Positions 25,291 to 35,099 of a stretch of DNA of 64,000 bases are shown here, piece by piece. Below the pieces are notes generated by a model. That model saw only the letters and a list, made by a program, of their open reading frames with translations, did not search any database and was not told where the DNA came from. Every line of letters begins with the position of its first letter. Positions within the stretch are counted from its first letter, which is position 1. Made by a program: the position numbers and the translations under genes. The DNA comes from Pseudomonadota bacterium (GTDB taxonomy: Bacteria > Pseudomonadota > Gammaproteobacteria > Steroidobacterales > Steroidobacteraceae): assembly GCA_025357635.1 (NCBI GenBank), contig JANXOV010000080.1, forward strand, positions 1-64,000. The letters are read 5' to 3'.

Positions 25291-26808
25291 ATGAAGAAGC
25301 CATTGTTCGCCAATTGTTCAGCCCGTGCCGCTTGCGTGCTGGCGTTGTTTGTATTGCCGGGTGTGCACGCCCAGTCCACCTCACCGCAGCCTTGGGCTTT
25401 TATCGATGCCCAGATCGCCGCCCATGCGCGGACCACGGGCGTGTTTGTGCTCGAGCGCGGCGAAGAGGCGTTGCTGGCACGCGCGTGGTTCACCGATAAC
25501 GCCCGCGAAAGCATCGATGTTCAATACTTCATCTGGAGCGCCGACAATGTGGGCGAGCTGGCCAGCGCCGCGCTGCTGCGCGCCGCGACTCGCGGCGTGA
25601 GGGTGCGCGTCATCGTTGACGACCTGCTGATCGATGCGCCCGACAAAGCGCTGCTGGCGCTGGCAAAGCATCCGAATATCGACATCCGCATCTACAATCC
25701 GCGCCACTCGGTGGGCACGCCTCGGGCCAGGCGTCTGCTCAACATTGTCAGCGATTTTCGCGGCGCCAATCAGCGCATGCACGACAAGACATTTACGGTG
25801 GATGGCAAGATTGCGATCACCGGCGGCCGCAACATGGCTGACGAGTACTTCGACTTTGATCATGCCTACAACTTCCGCGACCGCGAGGCGCTGCTGGTGG
25901 GCGCGGTCGTGCCCGAGGTGCAAGCCAGTTTCGAGCGCTTCTGGACCAATCCGTTGGTCGTGCCGGTCGAAGAGTTGTACGACGGCTGGGGTCTGATGAA
26001 GAAGAACGTCAAGGTGGACTCGCGCGAGGTGCAGGAGGTCTACCAGGAATTGAACCGGTATGCGGCCGACGACGAGAACTTCTCGCCCGCCATTCGCGCC
26101 ACCATTGAATCGATTCCACAATCCTTCCCTGAGCTGGCCGGCCGGTTGCGCTGGACCAGCGCGCGCTTTTTGAGCGATACGCCGGGCAAGAATCCGTCCC
26201 GTTTCAGTCTCGAGGGCGGCGGCCGGACAACGGCGGCCCTCGCGGGTCTGTTGGAATCCGCGCGCAGCGAGGTGCTGATCGAATCGCCTTATCTGGTGCT
26301 CTCGACCCCTGCGTTGGAGCTGTTTAAAAAGTTGCGCTCGCGCGGTGTGCGCGTGCGCATCTGCACCAATTCACTGGCCTCGACCGACAACCTGCAAGCC
26401 TTCAGCGGCTATCGCAATCAGCGCTCGACACTGCTGAGTCTGGGCATCGAGGTTCATGAATACCGACCGGATCCTGCCATCCAGATGCAAGTCATGCAGC
26501 GATACGCAGACCTGCGCCGCGAAGCCCCGGTGTTCGCCCTGCATGCGAAAACGCTGGTGATTGACGGCGCCGTGGCGGTCATCGGCACCTACAATCTGGA
26601 TCCGCGCTCGGAAAATCTCAACACCGAGGCCGGTGTGGTGATTCAGGATGCGGCGGTCGCCGCAGAGGTGGCGCGCAACATTCTTGCTGACATGCGCCCG
26701 GAAAACAGCTGGGATGCGGCAAAGGATGATCCGGATCAGTTCGCCGGGTTTGTTAAGCGCAGCAAGGTGCGGTTTTGGCAGGTGCTACCGATCAAACCGC
26801 TGCTGTGA
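25291..26808 (+). CDS. phospholipase D-family protein (cardiolipin synthase-like)
   Basis: Protein of 505 aa with a signal peptide (cleavage near VHAQS). Two HKD catalytic motifs are visible: MHDKTFTVDGKIAITGGRNMADEYFD and LHAKTLVIDGAVAVIGTYNLDPRSENLNTEAG. The N-terminal ARAWFTDNARESIDVQYFIWSADNVG is typical of the exported PLD/ClsC-like group. Such enzymes transfer phosphatidyl groups (cardiolipin synthesis) or hydrolyse phosphodiesters. Because it is exported, it probably acts in the periplasm. It lies 112 bases before the sulfur operon on the same strand but is not obviously related. Confidence 0.88.
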   Translation: MKKPLFANCSARAACVLALFVLPGVHAQSTSPQPWAFIDAQIAAHARTTGVFVLERGEEALLARAWFTDNARESIDVQYFIWSADNVGELASAALLRAATRGVRVRVIVDDLLIDAPDKALLALAKHPNIDIRIYNPRHSVGTPRARRLLNIVSDFRGANQRMHDKTFTVDGKIAITGGRNMADEYFDFDHAYNFRDREALLVGAVVPEVQASFERFWTNPLVVPVEELYDGWGLMKKNVKVDSREVQEVYQELNRYAADDENFSPAIRATIESIPQSFPELAGRLRWTSARFLSDTPGKNPSRFSLEGGGRTTAALAGLLESARSEVLIESPYLVLSTPALELFKKLRSRGVRVRICTNSLASTDNLQAFSGYRNQRSTLLSLGIEVHEYRPDPAIQMQVMQRYADLRREAPVFALHAKTLVIDGAVAVIGTYNLDPRSENLNTEAGVVIQDAAVAAEVARNILADMRPENSWDAAKDDPDQFAGFVKRSKVRFWQVLPIKPLL

Positions 26809-26920
26809 CGCTGTCGGGTGAGCGTCGCTGTCAGGCGAGCTCTTGCAAAGCCGGAATCGAAAAACCGTCAAAAGCTGCGTAGACTAGTCGCGCAACCGCA
26901 ACCAGCAACGCAGGTTGGTC

Positions 26921-27994
26921 ATGATCTTTCGCCAATTGTTCGATCCGCAGTCCTCGACCTACACCTATCTGTTGGCCGATCCGGGGACGCGCGAGGCGGT
27001 GCTGCTCGATCCAGTGTTCGAACAAGCGCGGCGGGATTCGGCGCTCGTCAAGGAACTCGGTCTGAGGCTGCTGTGGACGCTGGAGACGCACCTGCATGCC
27101 GACCACGTCACCGGCGCGTGGCTCATGAAACAGCGGCTCGGCAGCCGCATCGCGCTGTCGCGCAGTTGTGGCGCCGAGGGCGCGGACCGGCAACTCGTCG
27201 CCGACGACGTGCTGGATTTCGGCACGCGCCGCCTGCTGGTGCGTGCCACGCCCGGCCATACCGGCGGTTGCCTTACCTATGTTTTGGATGATTGCAGCAT
27301 GGCCTTCACCGGCGATTGTCTGCTGATCCGCGGCACCGGCCGCACCGATTTCCAGCAGGGCGACCCGGGCGCGATGTTCCATTCGGTGCGCGAGCAGATC
27401 TTTTCGCTGCCTGACGAATGCCTGCTGTATCCCGCGCACGACTATCGCGGCATCACGGTCACCAGCGTCGCGGAGGAAAAGCGGTTCAATCCCCGATTGG
27501 GCGGCGCGATCGGTCTGAGCGATTTCACCGGCTACATGGCGAACCTGAAGCTCGCCCATCCCAAGCAGATCGATGTCGCCGTGCCGGCCAACCTGCTGTG
27601 TGGCCGGCCGCAGCACGATGGCGCCGCCGCCGCCGATCCTGGCTGGGCGCCGCTCACTTACACATTCGCCGGCATCTGGGAGATTCAGCCGCATGCGCTG
27701 GAGGAAAGCGGTGCAAATGTGCAGATTCTCGACGTGCGCGAGCAAGGCGAGTTCAGCGGCCCGTTGGGCCATATCCGCGGCGCGATCCTGATCCCGCTCG
27801 GCGAACTGGCGGACAGCATCGATAAGCTTGAGCGGGACCGCCCGATTGTTGCGGTCTGCCGCGCGGGCGGCCGCTCCGCCCAGGCCCTCAACATCCTCAC
27901 TCAGGCCGGTTTCCGCGAACTGGCGAACCTGGCCGGCGGCATGCTGCGCTGGCGTGCCGAGGGGCATGCGGTGGAGGGCGGCGAGTCGACCTAG
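26921..27994 (+). CDS. persulfide dioxygenase-rhodanese fusion
   Basis: Protein of 357 aa. Residues 1-240 are an ETHE1-type metallo-beta-lactamase domain: THLHADHVTGAW supplies the first metal His, then the TPGHTGG His, FTGDCLLIRGTGRTDFQQGD and the YPAHDYRG His. Residues about 255-350 are a rhodanese domain with the active Cys in VCRAGGRSAQAL. ETHE1 enzymes oxidise glutathione persulfide to sulfite; a fused rhodanese moves sulfane sulfur between sulfite, thiosulfate and glutathione. It is the first gene of a five-gene sulfur operon followed by sqr and soeABC, which supports this role. Cytoplasmic. Confidence 0.9.
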   Translation: MIFRQLFDPQSSTYTYLLADPGTREAVLLDPVFEQARRDSALVKELGLRLLWTLETHLHADHVTGAWLMKQRLGSRIALSRSCGAEGADRQLVADDVLDFGTRRLLVRATPGHTGGCLTYVLDDCSMAFTGDCLLIRGTGRTDFQQGDPGAMFHSVREQIFSLPDECLLYPAHDYRGITVTSVAEEKRFNPRLGGAIGLSDFTGYMANLKLAHPKQIDVAVPANLLCGRPQHDGAAAADPGWAPLTYTFAGIWEIQPHALEESGANVQILDVREQGEFSGPLGHIRGAILIPLGELADSIDKLERDRPIVAVCRAGGRSAQALNILTQAGFRELANLAGGMLRWRAEGHAVEGGEST

Positions 27995-28055
27995 AAATTG
28001 CTGATGGAGTCGGGTTCCATCGAATGCTTCGAATAAAACTAAAGGAGAACGATCC

Positions 28056-29306
28056 ATGGCCAATGCCAAGCATCATCAGATCCTGATCCTCGGCGGGGGC
28101 GCCGCCGGCATCACCGTCGCCGCCGGCTTGCGCCGCAGCGGCCCGCGATCGCTCGACATCGCGATCGTGGAGCCCTCCGAGACGCACTACTACCAGCCGT
28201 GCCTCACACTGGTCGGCGCAGGAGCCTACGATATCGCGAAGATCAAGCGGCCCGAGAGCAGTCTCATTCCCGCCGGCGTCACCTGGGTCCGAGGGGCAGC
28301 CAAGGCATTCGACCCCGACAACAACAGCGTCTCACTGGACACCGGCGATACGTTGTCCTACGACTATCTGATCGTCTGCACGGGTGTGAAGCTGAATTGG
28401 GACAAGATCGACGGGCTGTCCGCGGCGTTGGGCAAGAACGGCGTGTGCAGCAACTATTCATCGCAGTACGCCCCCTATACCTGGCAGTGCGTACAGGGTT
28501 TGAAGCCGGGCAGCCGCGTGGTGTTCACGCAGCCCCCGCTGCCCTTCAAGTGCCCTGGCGCGCCGCAAAAGGCCGCTTATCTGACGGCGGACCATCTTCG
28601 CCGCGCCGGCATGCTGCCCTCGTGCGACCTGCAATATTACGTGCATGCGCCGGTGGTTTTCGGTGTCCCGTTCTTCGCGCGCGAACTGATGAAAGTGATC
28701 TCGCGTTACGGCATCAAGGCGCAGTTCCAGCAGAATCTCGTGGCGGTCGATGGCGCGGCGAAGACCGCAACGTTTGAGACGGTGGGCGGCGATGACAAGG
28801 GCAAGCGCACAATCGTCCCCTTCGACATGCTGCACGTATCCCCGCCACAAAGTCCGCATGAGGAGATCGCGAAGAGTTCGCTGGCCAACGCGGCCGGCTG
28901 GGTGGAGGTCAATCAGAACTCGATGCAGCACGTCCGCTACCCCAACGTCTTTTCCCTGGGCGATGTATGCTCGACGCCGAATTCCAAGACCGCTGCGGCC
29001 GTGCGCAAGCAGTCGCCCGTCGTCGTGCGCAACCTGCTGCGTATGATGGCCGGTACGCCGGTGGAGGCAGGATACGACGGGTATGCCTCGTGCCCGCTCA
29101 CCACGGCCCAGGGCAAAGTCATCCTGGCCGAGTTCATCTATGGCGGCAAAGTCACACCGTCGCTGCCCCTGGACCCAGCGAAGGAACGTTGGATCGGTTG
29201 GTGGATCAAGGTCACCGGACTGCCGGTGTTTTACTGGAACTACATGCTCAAGGGCCACACCTGGTTTTGGAAGCACGACACCGCGTTCAAGGGCGACGCC
29301 GCCTGA
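28056..29306 (+). CDS. sqr: sulfide:quinone oxidoreductase
   Basis: Protein of 416 aa. An N-terminal FAD-binding motif (ILILGGGAAGITVAAGL) is followed by the redox-active Cys region YYQPCLTLVGAGAYDI. The loop FKCPGAPQKAAYLTADHL and the FSLGDVCSTPNSKTAAAVRKQ FAD-contact near the C-terminus are both typical of SQR. The enzyme oxidises sulfide to persulfide or polysulfide and reduces the quinone pool, attached to the inner membrane by its C-terminal helices. A very strong AAGGAGA ribosome site precedes the ATG. It lies between the persulfide dioxygenase and soeA. Confidence 0.92.
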   Translation: MANAKHHQILILGGGAAGITVAAGLRRSGPRSLDIAIVEPSETHYYQPCLTLVGAGAYDIAKIKRPESSLIPAGVTWVRGAAKAFDPDNNSVSLDTGDTLSYDYLIVCTGVKLNWDKIDGLSAALGKNGVCSNYSSQYAPYTWQCVQGLKPGSRVVFTQPPLPFKCPGAPQKAAYLTADHLRRAGMLPSCDLQYYVHAPVVFGVPFFARELMKVISRYGIKAQFQQNLVAVDGAAKTATFETVGGDDKGKRTIVPFDMLHVSPPQSPHEEIAKSSLANAAGWVEVNQNSMQHVRYPNVFSLGDVCSTPNSKTAAAVRKQSPVVVRNLLRMMAGTPVEAGYDGYASCPLTTAQGKVILAEFIYGGKVTPSLPLDPAKERWIGWWIKVTGLPVFYWNYMLKGHTWFWKHDTAFKGDAA

Positions 29307-29328
29307 GCGTGCGATAAAACCACCTGCA

Positions 29329-32196
29329 ATGACCATCCCCGCCGAAAACCGCCCGCTTGCGGTCGAGTCGCCGCGCGAGCGCAAGGTGCATTTCACGACC
29401 TGCTACATGTGCGCATGCCGCTGCGGCATTCAGGTGACGGTCGACGACGGCCGCGTGCGCTACATTCAAGGAACCCCAGGCCATCCGGTCAACGATGGGG
29501 TGCTGTGCGCCAAAGGATCGGCGGGCATCATGAAGCAGTACTCGCCGGCGCGCCTGCGCAAGCCGCTCAAACGCAAGCCCGAGGCCGTCCGCGGCAGCGG
29601 TGAGTTTGAGGAAATCGAATGGGACGAGGCGCTCGCGATCGTGGAGGCGCGCCTGTCGCACATCCGCGCAACCGACCCGAAGGGGCTCGCGTTTTTCACG
29701 GGCCGCGACCAGATGCAGGCGTTGTCGGGGCTGTGGGCACAGCAGTTCGGCACGCCCAACTGGGCTGCGCACGGCGGTTTTTGTTCCGTGAACATGGCGG
29801 CGGCCGGGCTTTACACGATCGGCTACTCCTTCTGGGAGTTCGGCGCGCCTGACTGGGACCGCGCCCGGTATTTTCTGCTGTGGGGAGTGGCCGAGGACCA
29901 CTCGTCGAACCCGATCAAGATCGGTCTGGACAAACTGAAACGCCGTGGTGCGAAGTTCGTCTCGATCAACCCCGTGCGCACCGGCTATTCAGCGATCGCA
30001 GACGAATGGATTCCGGTGCGGCCCGGCACCGATGGGTTGCTGGCGCTTGCCATCGTGCACGTGCTGCTGACCGACGGCAGCATCGACTTCGAGTTCCTCG
30101 CGCGCTACACGAATGCGCCGTGGCTGGTCGTGCAGGCGCCAGGATCGGCCAACGACGGGTTGTTCGCGCGCAACGCGGCAGGTCAGCCGATGCTCTGGGA
30201 CGAGGAGTTGGGATGCGCGGTCGGCGGGATGACGCGCCAGACCAAGCCGGCGCTGTTCGGCACCTGGACCTTGCCGGACGGGCGCACCGTCAAGACCGTA
30301 CTGGCGCTGGCCGCGGAACGCTACCTCGACATTGAGTATGCCCCGGAGACGGTGGCCGACGCGTGCGGCGTGCCTGCCGAGACCATCACCCGGATCGCGC
30401 GCGAGATCGCGCACGTCGCGTTCAGCGAGACGATCGTACTGCCCATCGCGTGGACCGACGCGTGGGGCCGCCGGCATGACTCGGTCATTGGACGCCCGGT
30501 TGCGATGTACGCGATGCGCGGCGTGTCGGCACATTCCAATGGGTTTCAGACATGCCGCGCGCTGCATCTCATCCAGATGCTGCTGGGCGCGCTGGATGGA
30601 CCCGGCAACTTTCGAGCGCGGGCGCCGTATCCGAAATGCATTCCGCCGCACCAGCGTCCCAACACGGCGCAGGCGATGCCGGATACGCCGCTCGCGCAGC
30701 CGCTGTTGGGCTTTCCGATGGGGCCCGAAGATCTCGCCATCGATCGCGACGGCCGGCCACTGCGCATCGACCATGCGTATTCGTGGGAAGCGCCGCTGGC
30801 GGCGCACGGCCTCATGCACATGGTCATCGCCAACGCAGCAGCGGGCGATCCGTATCCAATCGACACCTTGATGCTGTTCATGGCGAACATGGCGTGGAAT
30901 TCGGCGATGAATACGGCGGGCACGCGCGACATGCTCGCCGCGCGCCATGCGGATGGCTCGTACAAGATTCCGTTTGTGATCGTCGCCGATGCGTTCTCAT
31001 CCGAGACCGTCGCCTTCGCCGACCTCGTGCTGCCGGATACGACTTATCTCGAGCGCTACGATGCGATATCGCTGCTCGACCGACCCATTTCCGAGCCGGA
31101 TGCACCGGCTGATGCGATCCGCCATCCGGTGGTTGACCTTGACCGGGACGTGCGGCCGTGGCAGGAGGTGCTGGTCGAACTCGCATCCCGGCTCAAGTTT
31201 CCCGCCTTCACCCATGCGGACGGCACGCGCAAGTTCCGCGACTACCAGGACTTCATCGTTCGCTACGAACGCGCGCCGGGCATCGGATTTCTCGCCGGAT
31301 GGCGCGGAGTCGATGGCGGGCAATCCTTTGTCGGTGCGCCCAATCCGCGGCAGTGGGACGCCTACATCGAAAACAAATCCTATTTCGCGTATCAGCTTCC
31401 CGAGCAGATCAAATGGCATCGCTACGCAAACGCCGGCTATCTCGAGTTCGCGAAAGAAGTGGGTTTCATCGACGAGGCGGAACCGATCGTGATGCAGTTG
31501 TATAGTGAGCCGCTGCAGAAATTCCGGCTGGCAGGGCAGGGGGTTTACGACGGACCACGCCCCACCGATCCTGATGATCGTGCGCGGCTGGTGCGCTACT
31601 TCGATCCGCTGCCTTTCTGGTACCCGCCGCTGGAAATGGAGGCAAGCGGTCAGGGCCGTGCGGACGACGCCTATCCATTCCACGCCCTCACGCAACGGCC
31701 GATGATGATGTACCACTCCTGGGATGCGCAGAATGCATGGCTGCGGCAGATCATCGCCGACAACGCGTTGTACCTCAACGTCGCGACCGCAGCGGCACTC
31801 GGACTTGCCGATGGCGACTGGGCGCGCGTCGAATCCCACCACGCCAGGCTCAACTGCCGCATCCGCACCATGGAAGGGGTTGAGCCCAACACGGTGTGGA
31901 CATGGAACGCCATCGGCAAGCAGGCGGGCGCGTGGGGTCTTGCGCCGGACGCGCCCGAGGCTACCAGCGGCTTCCTGCTCAATCACCTGATCGCCGAACA
32001 CCTGCCCGTCGCGCCGGGGAGTACGCAACGGCGTATCACAAACTCAGACCCGATCACCGGCCAGGCGGCCTGGTTCGATCTGCGCGTGCGCATTGCGAAG
32101 TGCACGAGCGCTGAGGCGGGTCCCCATCCGACATTCGAAGCGCTTCCTGATGTCGGCGCGCCGCGCCCCGCCGTGTTGCGATGGAGCTCCAGGTGA
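29329..32196 (+). CDS. soeA: molybdopterin sulfite dehydrogenase subunit A (SoeA-like)
   Basis: Protein of 955 aa of the DMSO reductase family. An N-terminal [4Fe-4S] motif (TTCYMCACRCGIQ, then DGVLCAKGS) is followed by the molybdopterin domains; GVSAHSNGFQTCRALHLIQMLLGALDGPGN is a typical segment. There is no twin-arginine signal, so the enzyme faces the cytoplasm, as SoeA does. SoeABC oxidises sulfite to sulfate and passes electrons to quinone. I chose the ATG giving MTIPAENRP, 22 bases after the sqr stop; the frame is open further upstream inside sqr. The alternatives, polysulfide or thiosulfate reductase, are less likely because those are exported and because of the oxidative neighbours. 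Confidence 0.85.
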   Translation: MTIPAENRPLAVESPRERKVHFTTCYMCACRCGIQVTVDDGRVRYIQGTPGHPVNDGVLCAKGSAGIMKQYSPARLRKPLKRKPEAVRGSGEFEEIEWDEALAIVEARLSHIRATDPKGLAFFTGRDQMQALSGLWAQQFGTPNWAAHGGFCSVNMAAAGLYTIGYSFWEFGAPDWDRARYFLLWGVAEDHSSNPIKIGLDKLKRRGAKFVSINPVRTGYSAIADEWIPVRPGTDGLLALAIVHVLLTDGSIDFEFLARYTNAPWLVVQAPGSANDGLFARNAAGQPMLWDEELGCAVGGMTRQTKPALFGTWTLPDGRTVKTVLALAAERYLDIEYAPETVADACGVPAETITRIAREIAHVAFSETIVLPIAWTDAWGRRHDSVIGRPVAMYAMRGVSAHSNGFQTCRALHLIQMLLGALDGPGNFRARAPYPKCIPPHQRPNTAQAMPDTPLAQPLLGFPMGPEDLAIDRDGRPLRIDHAYSWEAPLAAHGLMHMVIANAAAGDPYPIDTLMLFMANMAWNSAMNTAGTRDMLAARHADGSYKIPFVIVADAFSSETVAFADLVLPDTTYLERYDAISLLDRPISEPDAPADAIRHPVVDLDRDVRPWQEVLVELASRLKFPAFTHADGTRKFRDYQDFIVRYERAPGIGFLAGWRGVDGGQSFVGAPNPRQWDAYIENKSYFAYQLPEQIKWHRYANAGYLEFAKEVGFIDEAEPIVMQLYSEPLQKFRLAGQGVYDGPRPTDPDDRARLVRYFDPLPFWYPPLEMEASGQGRADDAYPFHALTQRPMMMYHSWDAQNAWLRQIIADNALYLNVATAAALGLADGDWARVESHHARLNCRIRTMEGVEPNTVWTWNAIGKQAGAWGLAPDAPEATSGFLLNHLIAEHLPVAPGSTQRRITNSDPITGQAAWFDLRVRIAKCTSAEAGPHPTFEALPDVGAPRPAVLRWSSR

Positions 32197-32906
32197 AGCT
32201 CGGCCTGGTCATCGATCTGGACACCTGTGTGGGCTGCCACGCGTGTGCAACCGCGTGCAAAGAATGGAACGGCAGCTCGGCGATTTCCGGGCCACTGTCT
32301 GACTACGATCCCTATGGAGCGGAGCCATCCGGCGTCTGGTTCAATCGCGTCAGACACTACGAAGTGGGGCAGTACCCGGACAGCAAGACCATCAATTTCC
32401 CGATGTCCTGCCTGCATTGCGAAGATGCAGCCTGCGTAACCGTCTGTCCCACGGGAGCCTCCTACAAGCGCGCCGACGGCATCGTGCTGGTCGACCAGGA
32501 CAAGTGCATGGGGTGCAATCTGTGCGCCTGGGCCTGCCCTTACGGTGCGCGTGAGCTGGACGAGGAGTCGGGCTGCATGAAGAAATGCACACTATGCGTC
32601 GATCGGATCGACAACATCACGCTGCCCGAAGCCGAGCGCCAGCCCGCGTGCGTGCTGGCCTGCCCGACGCACGCACGGCATTTCGGGGACTTCGACGACC
32701 CGCAATCCAATGTCTCGAAACTCACGGCCGAGCGCGGCGGCTTCAAGCTGCTCGACGAGCTGGGTTATGCCCCCGTCAACCGATACCTGCCGCCGCGCGC
32801 GCCGCCGGCGGTTGCGACCGCTGCGCCGGCCTCCGAGTCCGCAGTGCGAGGCGAGGGTGCTCTGAGTCGGCTGGTCCGGCTCGCCCGGCAGACCCTTGCG
32901 CGCTGA
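32181..32906 (+). CDS. soeB: iron-sulfur subunit of sulfite dehydrogenase (SoeB-like)
   Basis: Protein of 241 aa with four [4Fe-4S] cysteine clusters: CVGCHACATACKEW, CLHCEDAACVTVCPTGA, CMGCNLCAWACPYGARELD and CTLCVDRI with CVLACP. This is the DmsB/SoeB-type electron-transfer subunit that links the molybdenum site to the membrane partner. The start overlaps the end of soeA by 16 bases, so translation is coupled. The C-terminal 40 residues (PPRAPPAVATAAPASE) are a low-complexity extension. No export signal. Confidence 0.9.
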   Translation: MELQVKLGLVIDLDTCVGCHACATACKEWNGSSAISGPLSDYDPYGAEPSGVWFNRVRHYEVGQYPDSKTINFPMSCLHCEDAACVTVCPTGASYKRADGIVLVDQDKCMGCNLCAWACPYGARELDEESGCMKKCTLCVDRIDNITLPEAERQPACVLACPTHARHFGDFDDPQSNVSKLTAERGGFKLLDELGYAPVNRYLPPRAPPAVATAAPASESAVRGEGALSRLVRLARQTLAR

Positions 32907-32936
32907 GCGGCCCCTGTTGCGCAGCGCGCGATACGC

Positions 32937-33929
32937 ATGAAGCCTGCGTTCTCGGTCCTGTTCTTCACCGTGCTGTCGGGCGCCGGACTGGGCGCGCTCG
33001 CGCTGCTGAGTGCGCTTGATCTGTTTGCCATGTCGGGCGCGCTGCGGATGCCGATCCCGCCGCCGCTCATGCCGATCGCGCTCGCCATCGCGCTCGCCTT
33101 TGTCCTCACCGGGCTGTCTTCCTCGACGCTGCATCTTGCGAATCCGAAGAACGGCTGGCGTTCCGCGACGCGCTGGCGCACCTCGTGGCTGTCGCGCGAG
33201 GCCCTCATTGCAATTGTTCTGGTCCTGATGGCCTCCTGCTACGGGCTCGCGTGGTGGTTGATCGCGGCGCCCACCTTGCGTCTGCTGCTGGCGCTGTGCA
33301 CGCTGCTCGCCGCGTGGGGAACGCTGCATTGCACGGCGATGATCTATGCGAGCTTGAAGCCGATCAGGCAGTGGCACACATGGCGCGTGCCGCTCAGTTA
33401 CTTCTTGCTCGGGCACGCCTCCGGTGCGCTGCTGGTCGCCGGCATTGCGCGCAGTGTGGGGCTTTCAGGCGATGCGGTGATCGCGATCGCCTCCGCCTTC
33501 CTGATCGCTGCCGCGGCGGCAAAGATCGAATACTGGCGTTACATCGCCTCAGAGGCCGGCGTGATCACGATCGAGCGCGCGATCGGCGTGGCCCACGGCG
33601 TGCATGGCGCGCCGGTGCCTGGCCGAAGTGCAGCGTCGAGGTCGGTGATGGCCGCGCGGCTCTTTGATTCCGGACATGCGCGCGGAACGTTCCTGATGCG
33701 TGAATTTCTCGTCACCGTCACAGCGCGCCGCCGTCGCGGGGTCCAGTGGGTCATGTGGATCGGGGCTTTTGTGCTGCCGCTCGCGTGGCTCACGTTCGGC
33801 TCGCCGCACTGGCCGGGGGCGCTGCTTGCCGTGTCCGCGAGCATTATCGGCTTGCTGGCTGAGCGCTGGCTGTTTTTCGCCGACGCGCGGCATACCGTAC
33901 GGCTTTTTCACGGTGATCCGCGCACTTGA
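32937..33929 (+). CDS. soeC: membrane anchor subunit of sulfite dehydrogenase (SoeC/DmsC-like)
   Basis: Protein of 330 aa with eight or nine hydrophobic helices. The DmsC signatures SSSTLHLANPKNGWRSATRWRTSWLSREALIAI and MIYASLKPIRQWHTWRVPLSYFLLGHASGALL are clear. This subunit anchors SoeAB to the cytoplasmic face of the inner membrane and hands electrons to quinone. It follows soeB by 30 bases and is the last gene of the operon; the next gene is on the opposite strand and the two stop codons are 22 bases apart. Confidence 0.9.
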   Translation: MKPAFSVLFFTVLSGAGLGALALLSALDLFAMSGALRMPIPPPLMPIALAIALAFVLTGLSSSTLHLANPKNGWRSATRWRTSWLSREALIAIVLVLMASCYGLAWWLIAAPTLRLLLALCTLLAAWGTLHCTAMIYASLKPIRQWHTWRVPLSYFLLGHASGALLVAGIARSVGLSGDAVIAIASAFLIAAAAAKIEYWRYIASEAGVITIERAIGVAHGVHGAPVPGRSAASRSVMAARLFDSGHARGTFLMREFLVTVTARRRRGVQWVMWIGAFVLPLAWLTFGSPHWPGALLAVSASIIGLLAERWLFFADARHTVRLFHGDPRT

Positions 33930-33951
33930 TGGTTGGTTGCGTGCGCCCGGA

Positions 33952-35088
33952 TCACTGCCCGGTCTTGAACTTCTGCCACAGGCGGGTGATGGCGCGTAGT
34001 TGCTCGGGGGAATAGTCCGTGGGCAAGAACACGCGCTGTTGCTGCTCTGCTGTTGGATAGATAGCCGTGTCAGAGGCGATCGACGGGTCAAGAAGCGGTG
34101 TCGACGCGGCATTGGCGTTGGCGAATCCGATCGCGTTGGTGGTGTGTGCCATGACCGAGGGCGTCAACAGATAGTTGATCAATCGGTGGGCGTTGGCCGC
34201 GTGCGGAGCATCCTTGGGAATCGCCAGCAGGTCGAGCCACATGAGCGACCCCTCTATAGGCACGACATAGCGAATGCGCTGGCCGTTGTTTGCTTCCACC
34301 GCCCGCTTTCGCGCTTGCACGATATCCCCGTTGTAGCTGAGCGACAGGCAAAGATCCCCATTCGCCATGGCCTCTATTTCGCCGGAGGTGTCGATGTTTC
34401 GGACGTACGGACGGATCGAGATCAGAAGTCGCTCGACATCCGCCAGGTCCTGGGGTGTCGGCGCGCCGGGTTGCCTCTGCAAGTACTTGAGCGCGATCTG
34501 TACGACGCTTACCGGATCGTCGATGAGATTGATTCCGCACGGCGCCAACCGCGACGCCGACGCCGGGTCAAAAAGCACCTTCCAGGAGTCGAGCGAAGCA
34601 CCAGGCAGACGCGCGTTGACCATCTGCTCGTTATAGCCAATGCCGATGGTTCCCCAGGTGTAGATGACCGCATGCTGATTTCCCTGATCCTGCTGCGACG
34701 CGCGGGACATCAGAGCGGGATCGAGATTGACGAGGTTCGGGAGTCTGGCTTTGTCGAGAGGCGCGAACATACCGCTGCGAATCTGCCGCTTCAGGACAAC
34801 GCCGGTGGGGATCACCACGTCAAAGCCGCTACGCCCCGCGCTGATCCGCGCTTCCATGGTCTCGTTGTTGTCGAAGTAGGCAACGTTGACCTTGATGCCG
34901 GTTTGCGTTTCAAAAGTGGACAGCGTGTCGGGCGCCAGATAGTCGGGCCAGAAGTACAGATTGACGACGTTGTCGGGGTTCGCGGTCGGCGCAGTGGTGC
35001 CGGAGCCAGAACTGCCTCGGCTGCAGCCAATCAAGACTGCGCAAGCGGACAGAATCGATGCAAATGCGGTCAATCGTGTTGGACGCAT
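33952..35088 (-). CDS. PotF-like extracellular solute-binding lipoprotein
   Basis: Protein of 378 aa. The ATG giving MRPTRLTAFASILSACAVLIGC has a lipobox (VLIGC). The mature part is a type 2 periplasmic binding protein of the spermidine/putrescine group: VVNLYFWPDYLAPDTLSTFETQTGIKVNVAYFDNNETMEARI, then GFDVVIPTGVVLKRQI, YTWGTIGIGYN, and the C-terminal LRAITRLWQKFKTGQ. Family members bind polyamines and deliver them to an ABC transporter, but no transporter genes are in the window. It shares length and most motifs with the gene at 37681-38817. A stub of a third copy sits 12 bases upstream. Confidence 0.87.
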   Translation of the reverse strand: MRPTRLTAFASILSACAVLIGCSRGSSGSGTTAPTANPDNVVNLYFWPDYLAPDTLSTFETQTGIKVNVAYFDNNETMEARISAGRSGFDVVIPTGVVLKRQIRSGMFAPLDKARLPNLVNLDPALMSRASQQDQGNQHAVIYTWGTIGIGYNEQMVNARLPGASLDSWKVLFDPASASRLAPCGINLIDDPVSVVQIALKYLQRQPGAPTPQDLADVERLLISIRPYVRNIDTSGEIEAMANGDLCLSLSYNGDIVQARKRAVEANNGQRIRYVVPIEGSLMWLDLLAIPKDAPHAANAHRLINYLLTPSVMAHTTNAIGFANANAASTPLLDPSIASDTAIYPTAEQQQRVFLPTDYSPEQLRAITRLWQKFKTGQ

Positions 35089-35099
35089 GGTTTGGCTTC

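Noticed and set aside
26831-28069. 412-residue open frame on the minus strand
   Set aside because: Antisense to the persulfide dioxygenase gene, low-complexity His/Arg/Ala composition, no recognisable motif.
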